DNA of 64,000 nt, from NCBI GenBank assembly GCA_902779165.1, contig CACZAN010000010.1, forward strand, positions 1-64,000. Direction: 5' to 3'. The stretch's first letter is position 1. The number at the start of each line of letters is the position of its first letter. This document shows, piece by piece, positions 34,815-43,867 of the stretch. The notes under the pieces were generated by a model that saw nothing but the letters and a program-made list of their open reading frames with translations, did no database searches and had not been told where the DNA came from. This stretch comes from an uncultured Bacteroidales bacterium. Lineage in GTDB: Bacteria > Bacteroidota > Bacteroidia > Bacteroidales > Bacteroidaceae. Both the position numbers and the translations under genes were made by a program.

Positions 34815-36272
34815 ATGAATAAGTCAAGAATCCTACTCATCATCACCATCGCCATCGTTGTCACCCTCGTGGCCATAGCTGTGACGTTCTTTTCCCTGCG
34901 CAAGTCCAGTGATGCTTACGCAAGCTGCCTGCCCTACGATGCCACCTCCATCACGCGACTGGATGCCAAGTCTTTCCTGAGTGCCGCCAAGCTGGGACCC
35001 AAGGACTTGCTGGACCTGCTGCGTCGCACGCGCGACAATCAGGACTCCCACGACACGCAGTCACTCGGCATCGACGTGATGCGCCCCATCTATGCCTTCT
35101 CATCGGCCACGGGAAACTTCGGAATCGTGGCTGCGATGGACGACATCGATGACTTCGAAGCCTTCCTCGAAGAAGAGAGCAAGGCAGGCCGGGCCTCGGA
35201 AATAACCCGTCAACGCGGCTTCTCGTGGGCTACGATAGGAGAACAATGGCTGTTGGCTTTCGACAAGGAGAAGGCTTTGGCTATGGGACCTGCTGTCGGA
35301 GCGGCACAAGACCAGCTGCGCAATGAGATGGCACGCCTGATGGAACAGGAGAAAAAGGACAGCGGGCTGCAATCTTCCATCTATGAGGAACTTAAGAAAT
35401 CCGACGAACCGCTGGCAGCCGTCGTGGCACCTGAAATACTGCCCGACGCCACAGACAGCTTCCTGAAGCAATTCAGTGTCAGTTCGAAGAACGACGCCCT
35501 GCTCCGCATCTCGCTCGAGACGGATGATAATGAGCTGGAAATGGATGCCGACATCATCGCCAAGTCTCCTGCGGTGAAGGATCACCTGAACCGCATCAAC
35601 CAGCTGATGCGCCCCATCAAAGGCTCGCAGTTGAACTATGCTCATGCTGACAATGTGGCGTGGATGGCGCTCAACGTGCAGGGCAGCGAGCTGCTGGATG
35701 TACTGCGTTCCAACCAGACCGTCCGCACAGCCCTTATCGCCCTGAACCTGGTCCTCGACCTCGATCGCATCATCCGAGCCATTGATGGAGATGTGGCACT
35801 GGAACTGACCTCAACAGATATCTTCGACAGCTCCGACATCCAAATCAAGCACCTCTATCTGACAGCCGATGTTGCAAACAGCGACTTCCTCAGCAACGCT
35901 TCCACCTGGGGCAACCAGCTGATAGGCGTTCAAGCGCTGACGCAGCAGGATTTCGCCGTGAACCTCGGCACATCGTCTGTTTACTTCGGCGTGGACAAGA
36001 ACACGCTCTATATCAGTGGCGAACGCGGACTGACCAGGGGCGAAAATGCCTACCTGAACGATGAACGCAGCGACATTCGCGACTCCCGCTTCTATGCTAC
36101 AGTTGCCCTTCCACAAGTCATCAGCCGGCTGGGAGCAAACACAGACTTGCCTGCTGCCGTCAACAATTTCCAGCGTCTGGTCTTCGAAATGGAAGATGCC
36201 GGTGAGTTCAAACTAAAGCTCATAGCCCCGCGCGGCATGAATATTGCCCGCGAGCTCCTGCTGGCAGAGTAG
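34815..36272 (+). CDS. DUF4836 family protein
   Basis: 485 residues with an N-terminal membrane anchor or signal (ILLIITIAIVVTLVAIAVTFF, residues 6-26). The rest is a long extracytoplasmic region with LPYDATSITRLDAKSFL at the start of the mature part, as in Bacteroidetes DUF4836 proteins. Function unknown. It follows rsmE closely and precedes an ABC transporter pair, so it may be a partner of that transporter (inference). Confidence 0.75.
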   Translation: MNKSRILLIITIAIVVTLVAIAVTFFSLRKSSDAYASCLPYDATSITRLDAKSFLSAAKLGPKDLLDLLRRTRDNQDSHDTQSLGIDVMRPIYAFSSATGNFGIVAAMDDIDDFEAFLEEESKAGRASEITRQRGFSWATIGEQWLLAFDKEKALAMGPAVGAAQDQLRNEMARLMEQEKKDSGLQSSIYEELKKSDEPLAAVVAPEILPDATDSFLKQFSVSSKNDALLRISLETDDNELEMDADIIAKSPAVKDHLNRINQLMRPIKGSQLNYAHADNVAWMALNVQGSELLDVLRSNQTVRTALIALNLVLDLDRIIRAIDGDVALELTSTDIFDSSDIQIKHLYLTADVANSDFLSNASTWGNQLIGVQALTQQDFAVNLGTSSVYFGVDKNTLYISGERGLTRGENAYLNDERSDIRDSRFYATVALPQVISRLGANTDLPAAVNNFQRLVFEMEDAGEFKLKLIAPRGMNIARELLLAE

Positions 36273-36280
36273 CATTCAAT

Positions 36281-36387
36281 GGGGACAATGGGGCCTATGG
36301 GGCCAATAGGGCCTATGGGGCGAATAGGGCTTAATGGGCAGCCTTCAATTTTCAATAATTCAATATTTCAATAATTCAATTTTCAAC
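36281..36387. repeat. 9-bp tandem repeat followed by ATTTTCAAT repeats
   Basis: Six units of (G/A)GGGC(C)NAT occupy 36281-36339, the reverse complement of the repeat at 9591. Then TTCAATTTTCAATAATTCAA-type repeats run to 36386. The second type recurs at 59020-59077. The region ends directly at the ABC ATPase start. Confidence 0.75.
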
Positions 36388-37032
36388 TTGAATCAGATTT
36401 CCCTCCATAACACCTTGCCTCTGGTCTTTGCCCAGCGCTCGGACAACACGTCTGAACTCTGGCTGCAAAACGTCAGCTTCGAACGCGGACACCTCTATCT
36501 TATTGAGGCCGCCTCGGGAACAGGCAAATCCTCGCTCTGTGCCTACCTCACAGGCTACCGCCGAGACTACAGCGGCGCCATCACCTTTGACGGCCGCGAC
36601 ATCCGCGACCTCCACAACTTCGAATGGACAGGCATCCGCAGGCGTTCGCTCAGCCTGATGTTTCAGGAACTGCGACTCTTTCCTGAACTGACGGCGTGGG
36701 AGAACGTGGAAATCAAGAACCAGCTCACCCGCCACAAGAGTGAGGCCGAACTGACAGCATGGTTCGAGGCACTCGGCATCGACGAGAAGCGCAACACTCG
36801 CCTCGGACTGATGAGTTTCGGACAGCAGCAGCGCGTGGCCCTCATTCGCGCCCTCTGTCAACCTTTTGACTTCCTGCTGGCGGATGAACCCGTGAGTCAT
36901 TTGGATCAGGAGAACAGCCAGGTCATGGGCGAAGTGATGATGCAAGAGGCTCAACGTCAGGGCGCTGCAGTCATCATCACCAGTATCGGACATCACATGG
37001 AATTACCCTACGAACGCGTTTTTAAGCTATGA
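36388..37032 (+). CDS. ABC transporter ATP-binding protein (FtsE/LolD-like)
   Basis: About 214 residues. Walker A is EAASGTGKSS, the Q-loop is LMFQELRLF, the signature is a variant LMSFGQQQRV, and Walker B is FLLADEP followed by SHLD. I prefer a TTG start at 36388; an ATG at 36334 would translate 18 residues of pure repeat sequence. Pairs with the adjacent FtsX-like permease, overlapping it by four bases. The non-canonical signature (FGQQQ instead of SGGQQ) is notable and could mark a specialised pair. Confidence 0.85.
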   Translation: MNQISLHNTLPLVFAQRSDNTSELWLQNVSFERGHLYLIEAASGTGKSSLCAYLTGYRRDYSGAITFDGRDIRDLHNFEWTGIRRRSLSLMFQELRLFPELTAWENVEIKNQLTRHKSEAELTAWFEALGIDEKRNTRLGLMSFGQQQRVALIRALCQPFDFLLADEPVSHLDQENSQVMGEVMMQEAQRQGAAVIITSIGHHMELPYERVFKL

Positions 37033-38234
37033 AACTCCTCTGGAAACTCCTTCGTCAGCACGTCAGCATCGGGCAGTTGGCCGGCTTCTTCCTCGCTAAT
37101 CTGCTGGGAATGCTCATTGTGCTGCTCTCGTTGCAATTCTACGAAGACGTCGTGCCAGCCTTCTCTGGCGAAGACGGCGTGATAAAGAATACTTATGTCA
37201 TTCTATCTAAGCGCATTGCTGCCGTTTCCGCACTTCGCGGCGAGGCACAGACGTTCTCTGAAAGCGACATCAGCGACCTGAGCCAGCAACCCTTTGTGCG
37301 CAAGGTTGGAGTCTTCACCGCCTCGCAGTATCAGGTCTACGCCAGCCTCTCCACAGGGGGAATAGGCATGGGAACGGATATGTTCTTCGAGAGTGTGCCC
37401 GACGATTTCGTGGATATTAAATGGCCAGCGTCGGCCACCTCCCACGATGCCGGACAGATGAGCGAAGTGCCTATTATCTTGCCGCGCACCTACCTGGCGC
37501 TCTATAATTTCGGCTTCGCTCAGACCAAGAACCTTCCTAAGCTCTCCGAGGGCGTCGTATCCATGATTCCGATGGACATTCGGCTGCGCGGAGAAGCGGG
37601 GAAAGAAATGCGCTTGAAGGGACGTGTCGTGGGCTTCAGCACCCGTCTGAATACGGTCCTCGTGCCCGAGTCGTTCATGCAGCGCACCAACGCCGACCTG
37701 GCTCCCAGCGCCTCTGCCGCACCCACCCGCCTCATCGTCGAGGTGAAGAATCCTGCCGACGATGCTATTGCCAGCTACGTGCAGGAACGGGGTTATGAGT
37801 TGGAAAACAACAGCCTCGAAGCGGGCCGAGCCACCTATTTCCTGAAAATCACGGCAGCGATTGTGATGGCAGTGGGGCTGCTCATCAGCGCGCTGTCGTT
37901 CTATATTCTGATGCTCAGCGTGTTCCTGCTCGTGCAGAAGAATGCCGAGAAGCTACAGAACCTACTCCTTATAGGATACTCGCGCGCGCGCGTGGCCCTA
38001 CCCTATCAACTGCTGACCATCGGGTTGAATGCTGCCGTACTGCTTCTCGCCATCGCTGTGCTCTTCTGGGTGCGCGACTGGTACCTGCATCGCCTGTGGC
38101 AGATGTTCCCCGCTCTCAGCGAAGGCAGTGTGAACAGCACATTGCTGATCGGGTTGGCGCTGTTCTGCCTGGTTTCGTTCCTGAACGCACTCGCCATTCG
38201 CAGAAAGATCACCTCCATCTCACGTCCAAGATAA
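37029..38234 (+). CDS. FtsX/MacB-like ABC transporter permease
   Basis: 401 residues with four predicted helices: one at about 15-37, then a 220-residue extracytoplasmic domain, and three at about 275-305, 325-350 and 375-395. This is the FtsX-like layout, used for mechanical coupling or lipoprotein/cell-wall signalling rather than bulk transport. It is overlapped by the ATPase gene upstream, and its stop shares one base with the next start. Confidence 0.8.
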   Translation: MKLLWKLLRQHVSIGQLAGFFLANLLGMLIVLLSLQFYEDVVPAFSGEDGVIKNTYVILSKRIAAVSALRGEAQTFSESDISDLSQQPFVRKVGVFTASQYQVYASLSTGGIGMGTDMFFESVPDDFVDIKWPASATSHDAGQMSEVPIILPRTYLALYNFGFAQTKNLPKLSEGVVSMIPMDIRLRGEAGKEMRLKGRVVGFSTRLNTVLVPESFMQRTNADLAPSASAAPTRLIVEVKNPADDAIASYVQERGYELENNSLEAGRATYFLKITAAIVMAVGLLISALSFYILMLSVFLLVQKNAEKLQNLLLIGYSRARVALPYQLLTIGLNAAVLLLAIAVLFWVRDWYLHRLWQMFPALSEGSVNSTLLIGLALFCLVSFLNALAIRRKITSISRPR

Positions 38235-39784
38235 TGCAACAACTCACCGCCCTATATACCGCTTTCACAGGCCAGGCGCCCAAGACCACGGAAGTCATTG
38301 CCGGCTCAGGAAGCAATCGTCAGTACGTACGTTTCACCTCCTCCGAAGGACAGAGCATCATCGGAGTCGTGGGCACTTCGCTGGAAGAGAACCACGCCTT
38401 CTGCTACCTCGCCGACCACTTTTCCGGAAAGGAACTACCTGTGCCTCACGTACTTGCCGTCGCAGAAGATGGTCTGCGATACCTTCAGCAGGATCTGGGC
38501 TCGCGCTCGCTCTTCGATGCGCTGAAAGGCGGACGCGATGCCGGAGGACAGTACAGCGAGGAGGAGCGACAGCTGCTGCGCCGCACCATTGCAGAACTGC
38601 CGCGACTGCAGGTTCTGGGAGCCCAAGGGCTGGATTTCTCCAACTGCTACCCACAAGCTGAGATGGACGAGATGAATGTCTTTTTCGACCTCAACTATTT
38701 CAAATACTGCTTCCTGAAAGCCACAGGAATCGACTTCCACGAGGTGAGGCTGGAACAGGACTTCAGGGCGCTGGCAAAAGATTTACTGGAAGGTCAGAAG
38801 AACGCAATCCCCACCTTCCTCTATCGCGACTTCCAGGCTCGCAATGTGATGCTTGATGCGGCAGGGAATCCTCATTTCATTGACTTTCAGGGAGGCCGAC
38901 GCGGGCCCATCTATTACGACCTCGCCAGTTTTCTTTGGCAAGCCTCAGCCCGTTATCCCCAGGACCTGCGCCAAGAGTTGATAGACGTTTATCGCGAGAG
39001 CCTCAACAGGACCCTTGCAGCGCATAACCTCCCCGTTTTCGATTTTCATTTTTCCATTTTCAATTCCTTCATCCTCTTCCGCCTGCTGCAAGTGCTTGGT
39101 GCCTACGGCTTTCGCGGTTACTTCGAGCGCAAACAGCACTTCCTCGACAGCATTCCGCCCGCCCTCAAAAACCTGCGCGACCTGCTGGCAGAAGAAGGCA
39201 GTTGCCCGTATAGTGAACTGAGAAAGGTGCTCGAGCAACTGACACAAGAGTCGGCGGACGCCCACTCTACACCTACCGCTCCCCTGCCCGCTCGGCTCGA
39301 AAAGACGCAAGCCCCCTCAAGAACAGGGGGAACGGGGGAAGAGTCCGCAACGAAAGGAAAACCCTCACTCGTTGTCCGCATCTTCTCCTTCTCCTACAAG
39401 CGCGGCATTCCCGAAGACACGTCGGGCAACGGAGGCGGCTACGTCTTCGACTGCCGCAGCACCCACAACCCCGGGCGCTATGAACCGTACAAGCAGATCA
39501 CCGGTTTGGATGCTCCTGTCATCAAGTTCCTGGAAGACGACGGCGAGATACTGACCTTCCTCGACAGCGTCTATCGGCTGGCAGACGCTCATGTGGAACG
39601 CTACCTCCAACGCGGCTTCACCGACCTGATGTTCTCCTTCGGTTGCACGGGCGGACAGCATCGTTCTGTCTACTGCGCGCAGCACCTGGCCGAACACCTG
39701 AACAAGAAATACGGCATCGAAGTAGACCTCACCCACCGCGAACGGGGTATTCATACCCTCTTACCCTCCGCCGCCAAAGGATAA
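38234..39784 (+). CDS. AmgK-like sugar kinase fused to a RapZ C-terminal domain
   Basis: 516 residues. Residues 1-335 are an aminoglycoside-phosphotransferase-fold kinase: Asp199 and Asn204 in YRDFQARN and Asp218 in HFIDFQGG are the catalytic and Mg-binding residues. This subgroup includes AmgK, which phosphorylates MurNAc/GlcNAc at C1 in cell-wall recycling. Residues 380-516 match the RapZ C-terminal domain (FSFSYKRGIP, VFDCRS.HNPG, FSFGCTGGQHRSVY), which senses glucosamine-6-phosphate in E. coli. The linker (345-378) is low complexity and contains a repeat-derived GT-rich piece. The start is ATG 38234, overlapping the permease stop. Confidence 0.85.
   Translation: MQQLTALYTAFTGQAPKTTEVIAGSGSNRQYVRFTSSEGQSIIGVVGTSLEENHAFCYLADHFSGKELPVPHVLAVAEDGLRYLQQDLGSRSLFDALKGGRDAGGQYSEEERQLLRRTIAELPRLQVLGAQGLDFSNCYPQAEMDEMNVFFDLNYFKYCFLKATGIDFHEVRLEQDFRALAKDLLEGQKNAIPTFLYRDFQARNVMLDAAGNPHFIDFQGGRRGPIYYDLASFLWQASARYPQDLRQELIDVYRESLNRTLAAHNLPVFDFHFSIFNSFILFRLLQVLGAYGFRGYFERKQHFLDSIPPALKNLRDLLAEEGSCPYSELRKVLEQLTQESADAHSTPTAPLPARLEKTQAPSRTGGTGEESATKGKPSLVVRIFSFSYKRGIPEDTSGNGGGYVFDCRSTHNPGRYEPYKQITGLDAPVIKFLEDDGEILTFLDSVYRLADAHVERYLQRGFTDLMFSFGCTGGQHRSVYCAQHLAEHLNKKYGIEVDLTHRERGIHTLLPSAAKG
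39309..39346. repeat. Palindromic repeat in the kinase-RapZ linker
   Basis: GCCCCCTCAAGAACAGGGGG forms a CCCCCT/AGGGGG hairpin and is followed by AACGGGGGAAGAGTC. It resembles the other GC-rich elements but has a different core. It encodes APSRTGGTGEES in the linker between the two domains. Confidence 0.5.
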
Positions 39785-39859
39785 TAGGCTTTATCAGAGG
39801 CTCAAAAGGCAATTTTCTCTACGTTTTGGCACTCTGCAGTATCTTTTTTTGCGTTTTAT

Positions 39860-39891
39860 TTTGCGAGGTGGCAAAGAATAGCTATCTTTGC
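39860..39891 (+). promoter_or_regulatory. Promoter of the TlpA-DUF6029-Omp28 operon
   Basis: TTTG at 39860-39863, 19 bases, then TATCTTTGC at 39883-39891. Both boxes and the spacing fit the Bacteroidetes consensus. Confidence 0.7.
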
Positions 39892-39914
39892 ACAGATTTT
39901 AAACGCATTTGACT

Positions 39915-40448
39915 ATGAAACGCATTCTTTTTATCCTTTCCGTCTGCCTGTCGGTGGTGGCCAGCGAGACCTTTGCCCAGAAGCTGCCGCAGATTGTCCT
40001 GAAGGATATCAACGGAAAAGCCATCAGCGTAGACACCCTCTCCAACGGCGGCAAACCCTTCATCATCGACTTCTTCGCCACGTGGTGCAAACCCTGCAAC
40101 CGCGAACTCGACGCCATCGCCGAGGTTTATGAAGAGTGGCAGGAGGAGACGGGAGTGAAGCTCTTTGCCGTGAGCATCGACCGCGCTCAGAATACCAATA
40201 AAGTGAAACCCCTCGTGGACAACCACGGCTGGACCTACGATGTGCTGCTCGACCCCAACAGCGAACTGAGGCGCACCTTCGGAGGCGAACTCATCCCTTA
40301 CGTCGTCATCTGCGACGGCAAAGGAAATGTTGTCTACAAGCACAACGGTTACACCGATGGCGCTGAGAACGAGTTGATTGAGAAAGTACGTGAGCTCGTG
40401 GCAGAGGACGGCGACAAGGACAAGGAGAAAGACCAGACAAAGGAATAA
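39915..40448 (+). CDS. TlpA-like thiol-disulfide oxidoreductase
   Basis: 177 residues from ATG 39915 (an in-frame TTG two codons earlier is less likely). Signal peptide ends SETFAQ. A thioredoxin fold follows with FIIDFFATWCKPCNREL, whose WCKPC active site is intact, and the cis-Pro region ELIPYVVICDG. Acidic, Lys-rich tail. Probably a periplasmic reductant for the Cys-containing Omp28-type lipoprotein encoded two genes on. Confidence 0.88.
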   Translation: MKRILFILSVCLSVVASETFAQKLPQIVLKDINGKAISVDTLSNGGKPFIIDFFATWCKPCNRELDAIAEVYEEWQEETGVKLFAVSIDRAQNTNKVKPLVDNHGWTYDVLLDPNSELRRTFGGELIPYVVICDGKGNVVYKHNGYTDGAENELIEKVRELVAEDGDKDKEKDQTKE

Positions 40449-40475
40449 ATTGTAGCACCACGAATCTCTCGAACT

Positions 40476-42134
40476 ATGGCTTCGCTGGTTAAGAACCTGT
40501 TATTGTCTGCCTGCGCCTGTGTGCTGGGGGCTGTGTCTCTGCCGGCTCAGGAAGAGCAGAAGGAGCGCGCCACCCTCAGCGGCAGCATTCAAGCCGACAT
40601 CCTTGTGCCGCAGGAAGACAAAGCAATAGGCGCCCAGAAATACGATGAATGGGCGCTGGCCAACACGTATGCCGACCTGCGCCTGCAAAGCAAATACGTG
40701 GATGCAGGCGGCCGCTTCGAGTGGAACCAATTCCCCCTGCCCGGATATGAGGCAGACTTCAAGGGCTGGGGACTCGGCAACTTCTACACGCGTGCCCACT
40801 GGAAGAACGGCGCTGTCACCTTAGGTGACTTCTACGAGCAGTTCGGCTCCGGCTTCATCCTCCGCACCTACGAAGAGCGCTCATTAGGCATTGACAACAG
40901 CCTGCGAGGACTGCATTTCGCGTGGAATCCTTTCAAGGGAATCGCGCTGAAGGTGCTCAGCGGCCGTCAGCGTCGATATTGGGAACACAACGAAGCGTGG
41001 GTCAGCGGAGGCGACGTGGAGCTGAGTCTCGACGAGTGGATTCCAGCCATGAGCGCGCGCGGCCGCTACCTTACCATCGGTGGGTCGTATGTCAATAAAT
41101 ATGAGGAGGATGAGGACATCTTCGTCGATGCCACCCACCGGCTGAACCTTCCAACAATGGTGCATGCATTCGACATTCGCGCCCGTTATCAGTCAGGCGG
41201 CTGGAACCTCCTGGCAGAGTACGCCCGCAAGGGTCAGGACCCGAATTTCGACAACGGATACATCTACCGCCCAGGCTATGTCGCCATGATCTCCGGCAGC
41301 TATTCCCAGCGCGGACTGAGCATCCTGCTGCAAGCCAAGCGCAGCGACAACATGTCGTTCCGCAGCCGTCGTGCGATGCTCGGAACCTCATCAATGATCA
41401 ACCACCTGCCCGCCTTCACCCTCGATCACACCTATGCACTCGCAGCCCTCTATCCCTACGCCACAAACGCCAACGGCGAGTGGGCCTATCAGGCAGAATT
41501 CGGATATAACTTCAAGCGCAAGACCGCCCTCGGAGGCAAGTACGGCACCACGATAAAAGTCAACTTCTCGCACGTTCACGCACCCGCCGTAGAACAACAG
41601 CTGCTGAACGGCAACGTGAAGGGCAGCAACGGCTACACCTCACCCTTCTGGAGTTGGGGCGATGAGGTTTACTACCAAGACCTCAATGTGCAGTTCGACA
41701 AGAAGCTCACCGCCGACTGGAAACTGAACCTCATGTACATGTACCAGCGCTACAACAAGACGGCCGTGGAGGGCGAAGGCGGCATGATCAACAGCCACAT
41801 CATCATCGGCGAAGCCAAATGGCGCATCTCCAACAAGCTCACCCTGCGCGGCGAGGCACAGTACCTCTTCACCAAGGACGACGAGGGAGACTGGGCTTTC
41901 GGACTGCTGGAGCTTTCGCTGAATCCCCATTGGATGTTCACGGTCAGCGACATGTATAATGTGGGCACCACCCACAACCACTATTATCAGATTGGTGCCA
42001 CCTACAACGTGGGAGCCCACCGCATTCAGGGAACCTACGGCCGCACCCGTGCCGGATTCAACTGCACAGGCGGCGTCTGCCGATGGATTCCGGCCACCCG
42101 CGGCTTCACCCTGAGCTACAACTTTAATTTCTAA
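40476..42134 (+). CDS. DUF6029-type outer-membrane beta-barrel protein
   Basis: 552 residues, signal peptide ending LPAQE. The rest alternates aromatic and polar residues in strands of 8-12, with many YGG/GNFY/WGWG-type turns, and ends in a terminal Phe (FTLSYNFNF), as in outer-membrane barrels. In Bacteroidales such proteins sit beside TlpA and Omp28 genes, as here. Function unknown; possibly part of a redox- or sorting-related envelope complex. Confidence 0.75.
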   Translation: MASLVKNLLLSACACVLGAVSLPAQEEQKERATLSGSIQADILVPQEDKAIGAQKYDEWALANTYADLRLQSKYVDAGGRFEWNQFPLPGYEADFKGWGLGNFYTRAHWKNGAVTLGDFYEQFGSGFILRTYEERSLGIDNSLRGLHFAWNPFKGIALKVLSGRQRRYWEHNEAWVSGGDVELSLDEWIPAMSARGRYLTIGGSYVNKYEEDEDIFVDATHRLNLPTMVHAFDIRARYQSGGWNLLAEYARKGQDPNFDNGYIYRPGYVAMISGSYSQRGLSILLQAKRSDNMSFRSRRAMLGTSSMINHLPAFTLDHTYALAALYPYATNANGEWAYQAEFGYNFKRKTALGGKYGTTIKVNFSHVHAPAVEQQLLNGNVKGSNGYTSPFWSWGDEVYYQDLNVQFDKKLTADWKLNLMYMYQRYNKTAVEGEGGMINSHIIIGEAKWRISNKLTLRGEAQYLFTKDDEGDWAFGLLELSLNPHWMFTVSDMYNVGTTHNHYYQIGATYNVGAHRIQGTYGRTRAGFNCTGGVCRWIPATRGFTLSYNFNF

Positions 42135-42150
42135 AGGCCCAACGAATAGT

Positions 42151-42993
42151 ATGATAAGAACCATTCGAAGACAGCTCGCAAAAGTGAATACTCCCTCCCT
42201 CACAGGGAGGGTGAGGGGTGCGTCTGTGTGTGTCCTCTTCCTCTGCCTGCTTATCTCCTGCACCGGTATCTCGGAAGAAGAGCGCTATATCTACATGCCG
42301 CCCGTTCGGAGCGCCCACGCCGTGCTCATCGAGGACTTCACGGGGCAGCGCTGCATCAACTGCCCCAACGCCGCCCTCGAAATCGAGAAGCTGAAAGAGC
42401 AGTACGGCGCAGACACCATCATCGCAGTAGGTATTCATAGCGGCCCGCTCGCCGTCTACTCCCGAGGCAATGTTCTCGGCCTCAGGACGGAAGAGGGCGA
42501 CGAATACTACGAGCACTGGAAAATAGAACAGGAGCCCATGGGGTACATCAACCGCCGCGGCTCACCCGCCACCCCCGACCAATGGGGAACCCTCGTACGC
42601 GAGGCCATACAAGTGCCCACCGATTTGAAAATCACCCTCGCACCCGTCAAGGACAGCCTCGACAGCAAGCTCCGAGTCCACCTGACCATCGTCAACGGCG
42701 AACCCATCAAAGGACGCCTGCAGCTATGGCTCACGGAGTCGAAGATCACCGCCCTGCAGATGATGCCCGACGGCACCGCCAACCCGTCCTACGTCCACAA
42801 CCACGTCTTCCGCCGCAGCATCAACGGCACGTGGGGCGAGGACTACGTGGCCGCAGAGGGCGAAATCCGCGACCTCGACTTCGAGTGCGAGCTGGACGAG
42901 ACGTGGAAGCAAGAGAACCTCGCCGTTGTAGCCTTCATCGAGAGCGCAAACGGTGTTGAACAGGTGGCAGAAAAAGTCATAATAATCCAATAA
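42151..42993 (+). CDS. Omp28-related outer-membrane lipoprotein
   Basis: 280 residues. A lipobox LLISC (Cys34) follows a hydrophobic stretch, so it should be lipidated. The mature part starts with the thioredoxin-like Omp28 signature VLIEDFTGQRCINCPNA, whose CxxC matches the partner TlpA. The first 25 residues are unusual: they include TPSLTGRVRGAS encoded by a palindromic repeat, which lengthens the region before the signal peptide core. Confidence 0.8.
   Translation: MIRTIRRQLAKVNTPSLTGRVRGASVCVLFLCLLISCTGISEEERYIYMPPVRSAHAVLIEDFTGQRCINCPNAALEIEKLKEQYGADTIIAVGIHSGPLAVYSRGNVLGLRTEEGDEYYEHWKIEQEPMGYINRRGSPATPDQWGTLVREAIQVPTDLKITLAPVKDSLDSKLRVHLTIVNGEPIKGRLQLWLTESKITALQMMPDGTANPSYVHNHVFRRSINGTWGEDYVAAEGEIRDLDFECELDETWKQENLAVVAFIESANGVEQVAEKVIIIQ
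42190..42222. repeat. Palindromic element inside the Omp28 gene, in frame
   Basis: CTCCCTCCC-TCACA-GGGAGGG core with a GTGAGGGGTGCGTCT tail. It encodes PSLTGRVRGAS upstream of the lipoprotein signal core, residues about 15-25. Confidence 0.8.
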
Positions 42994-43045
42994 ACAAAGA
43001 ATCACCCAACGTATATTATAACAAAAAAACAATAAACGTACGCCT

Positions 43046-43666
43046 ATGAAAAGAATCTTTACATCACTCGCACTACTCTGTGCAACCCTCTTCACCCTCC
43101 ACGCCCAAGACTGCGTCTTCCAGTACGAAGGCAAACCCTTGGAGGACGGAGCCACGGTGACCATCAATGCTGCCCCTGACGCCCTCTTCGGTGAGCCAGA
43201 GTGCAACACAAACCCCGCAGACGACATTGCCAATGGACTCTTCATCGTCAACAAGACCAACAAGGCGCTGTCCGGCTCTGCCAAAATTACTATCAGCGAC
43301 AAGACCCTGCAAACGGGTAATATCCAATGGTGTATGGGTGGCACTTGCCAGATAGTGCAATCCACCACTATGACAAAGAGCTTCTCCATCGCAGCCAACA
43401 ATAAGACCGCCATTCAGTACGACTGCGCTGTGGAAGGCGAAGGCGGTGAGATGACGACCAAGCTCGAAGCCACCATTGGCGGCAAGACCTACACCGTCTT
43501 CATCCACTTCATCAACGACCCCAACCTCCACGTCTCCAGCACCACCACGACCGCCAAGCCCGTGGCCTACTACACCCTCGACGGCCGTCAGGTCAGTCAG
43601 CGTCCTCGCGGCGTCTGCCTCGTGAAGTTCAGCGATGGTCGTGTCCGCAAAATGGTCAGCAAGTAA
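43046..43666 (+). CDS. Small secreted protein with sorting-like C-terminal tail
   Basis: 206 residues, signal peptide MKRIFTSLALLCATLFTLHAQ. A beta-rich central domain with Cys pairs (QWCMGGTCQ) has no family I can name. The last 35 residues (YYTLDGRQVSQRPRGVCLVKFSDGRVRKMVSK in part) resemble type A sorting tails seen at 18.7 and 53.8 kb. Last gene of the TlpA operon; the Cys residues make it another potential client of TlpA. Confidence 0.65.
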   Translation: MKRIFTSLALLCATLFTLHAQDCVFQYEGKPLEDGATVTINAAPDALFGEPECNTNPADDIANGLFIVNKTNKALSGSAKITISDKTLQTGNIQWCMGGTCQIVQSTTMTKSFSIAANNKTAIQYDCAVEGEGGEMTTKLEATIGGKTYTVFIHFINDPNLHVSSTTTTAKPVAYYTLDGRQVSQRPRGVCLVKFSDGRVRKMVSK

Positions 43667-43748
43667 CTCCATTACTTTCAGCAAGTTACTCCGCCCCAAC
43701 AAATAGCTTTTCCCCTCCTGCCCTTTCTGAGGCAGAGAACATGTGCTT

Positions 43749-43795
43749 GTGCGTGTGTGCTTCCTAATATATATATAAAGGAAGCACGCACGCAC
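43749..43795. other. 16-bp hairpin with AT-rich loop
   Basis: GTGCGTGTGTGCTTCC pairs with GGAAGCACGCACGCAC with a single G-T mismatch, across a 15-base TAATATATATATAAA loop. It may end the TlpA-operon transcript, but no T-run follows. Confidence 0.5.
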
Positions 43796-43867
43796 ATCAT
43801 TCACAAGCACGCACAAAGCCACAGAGTCGTCTGTTCAACAACTACAAACCATTGTGCCGCTAACCTC

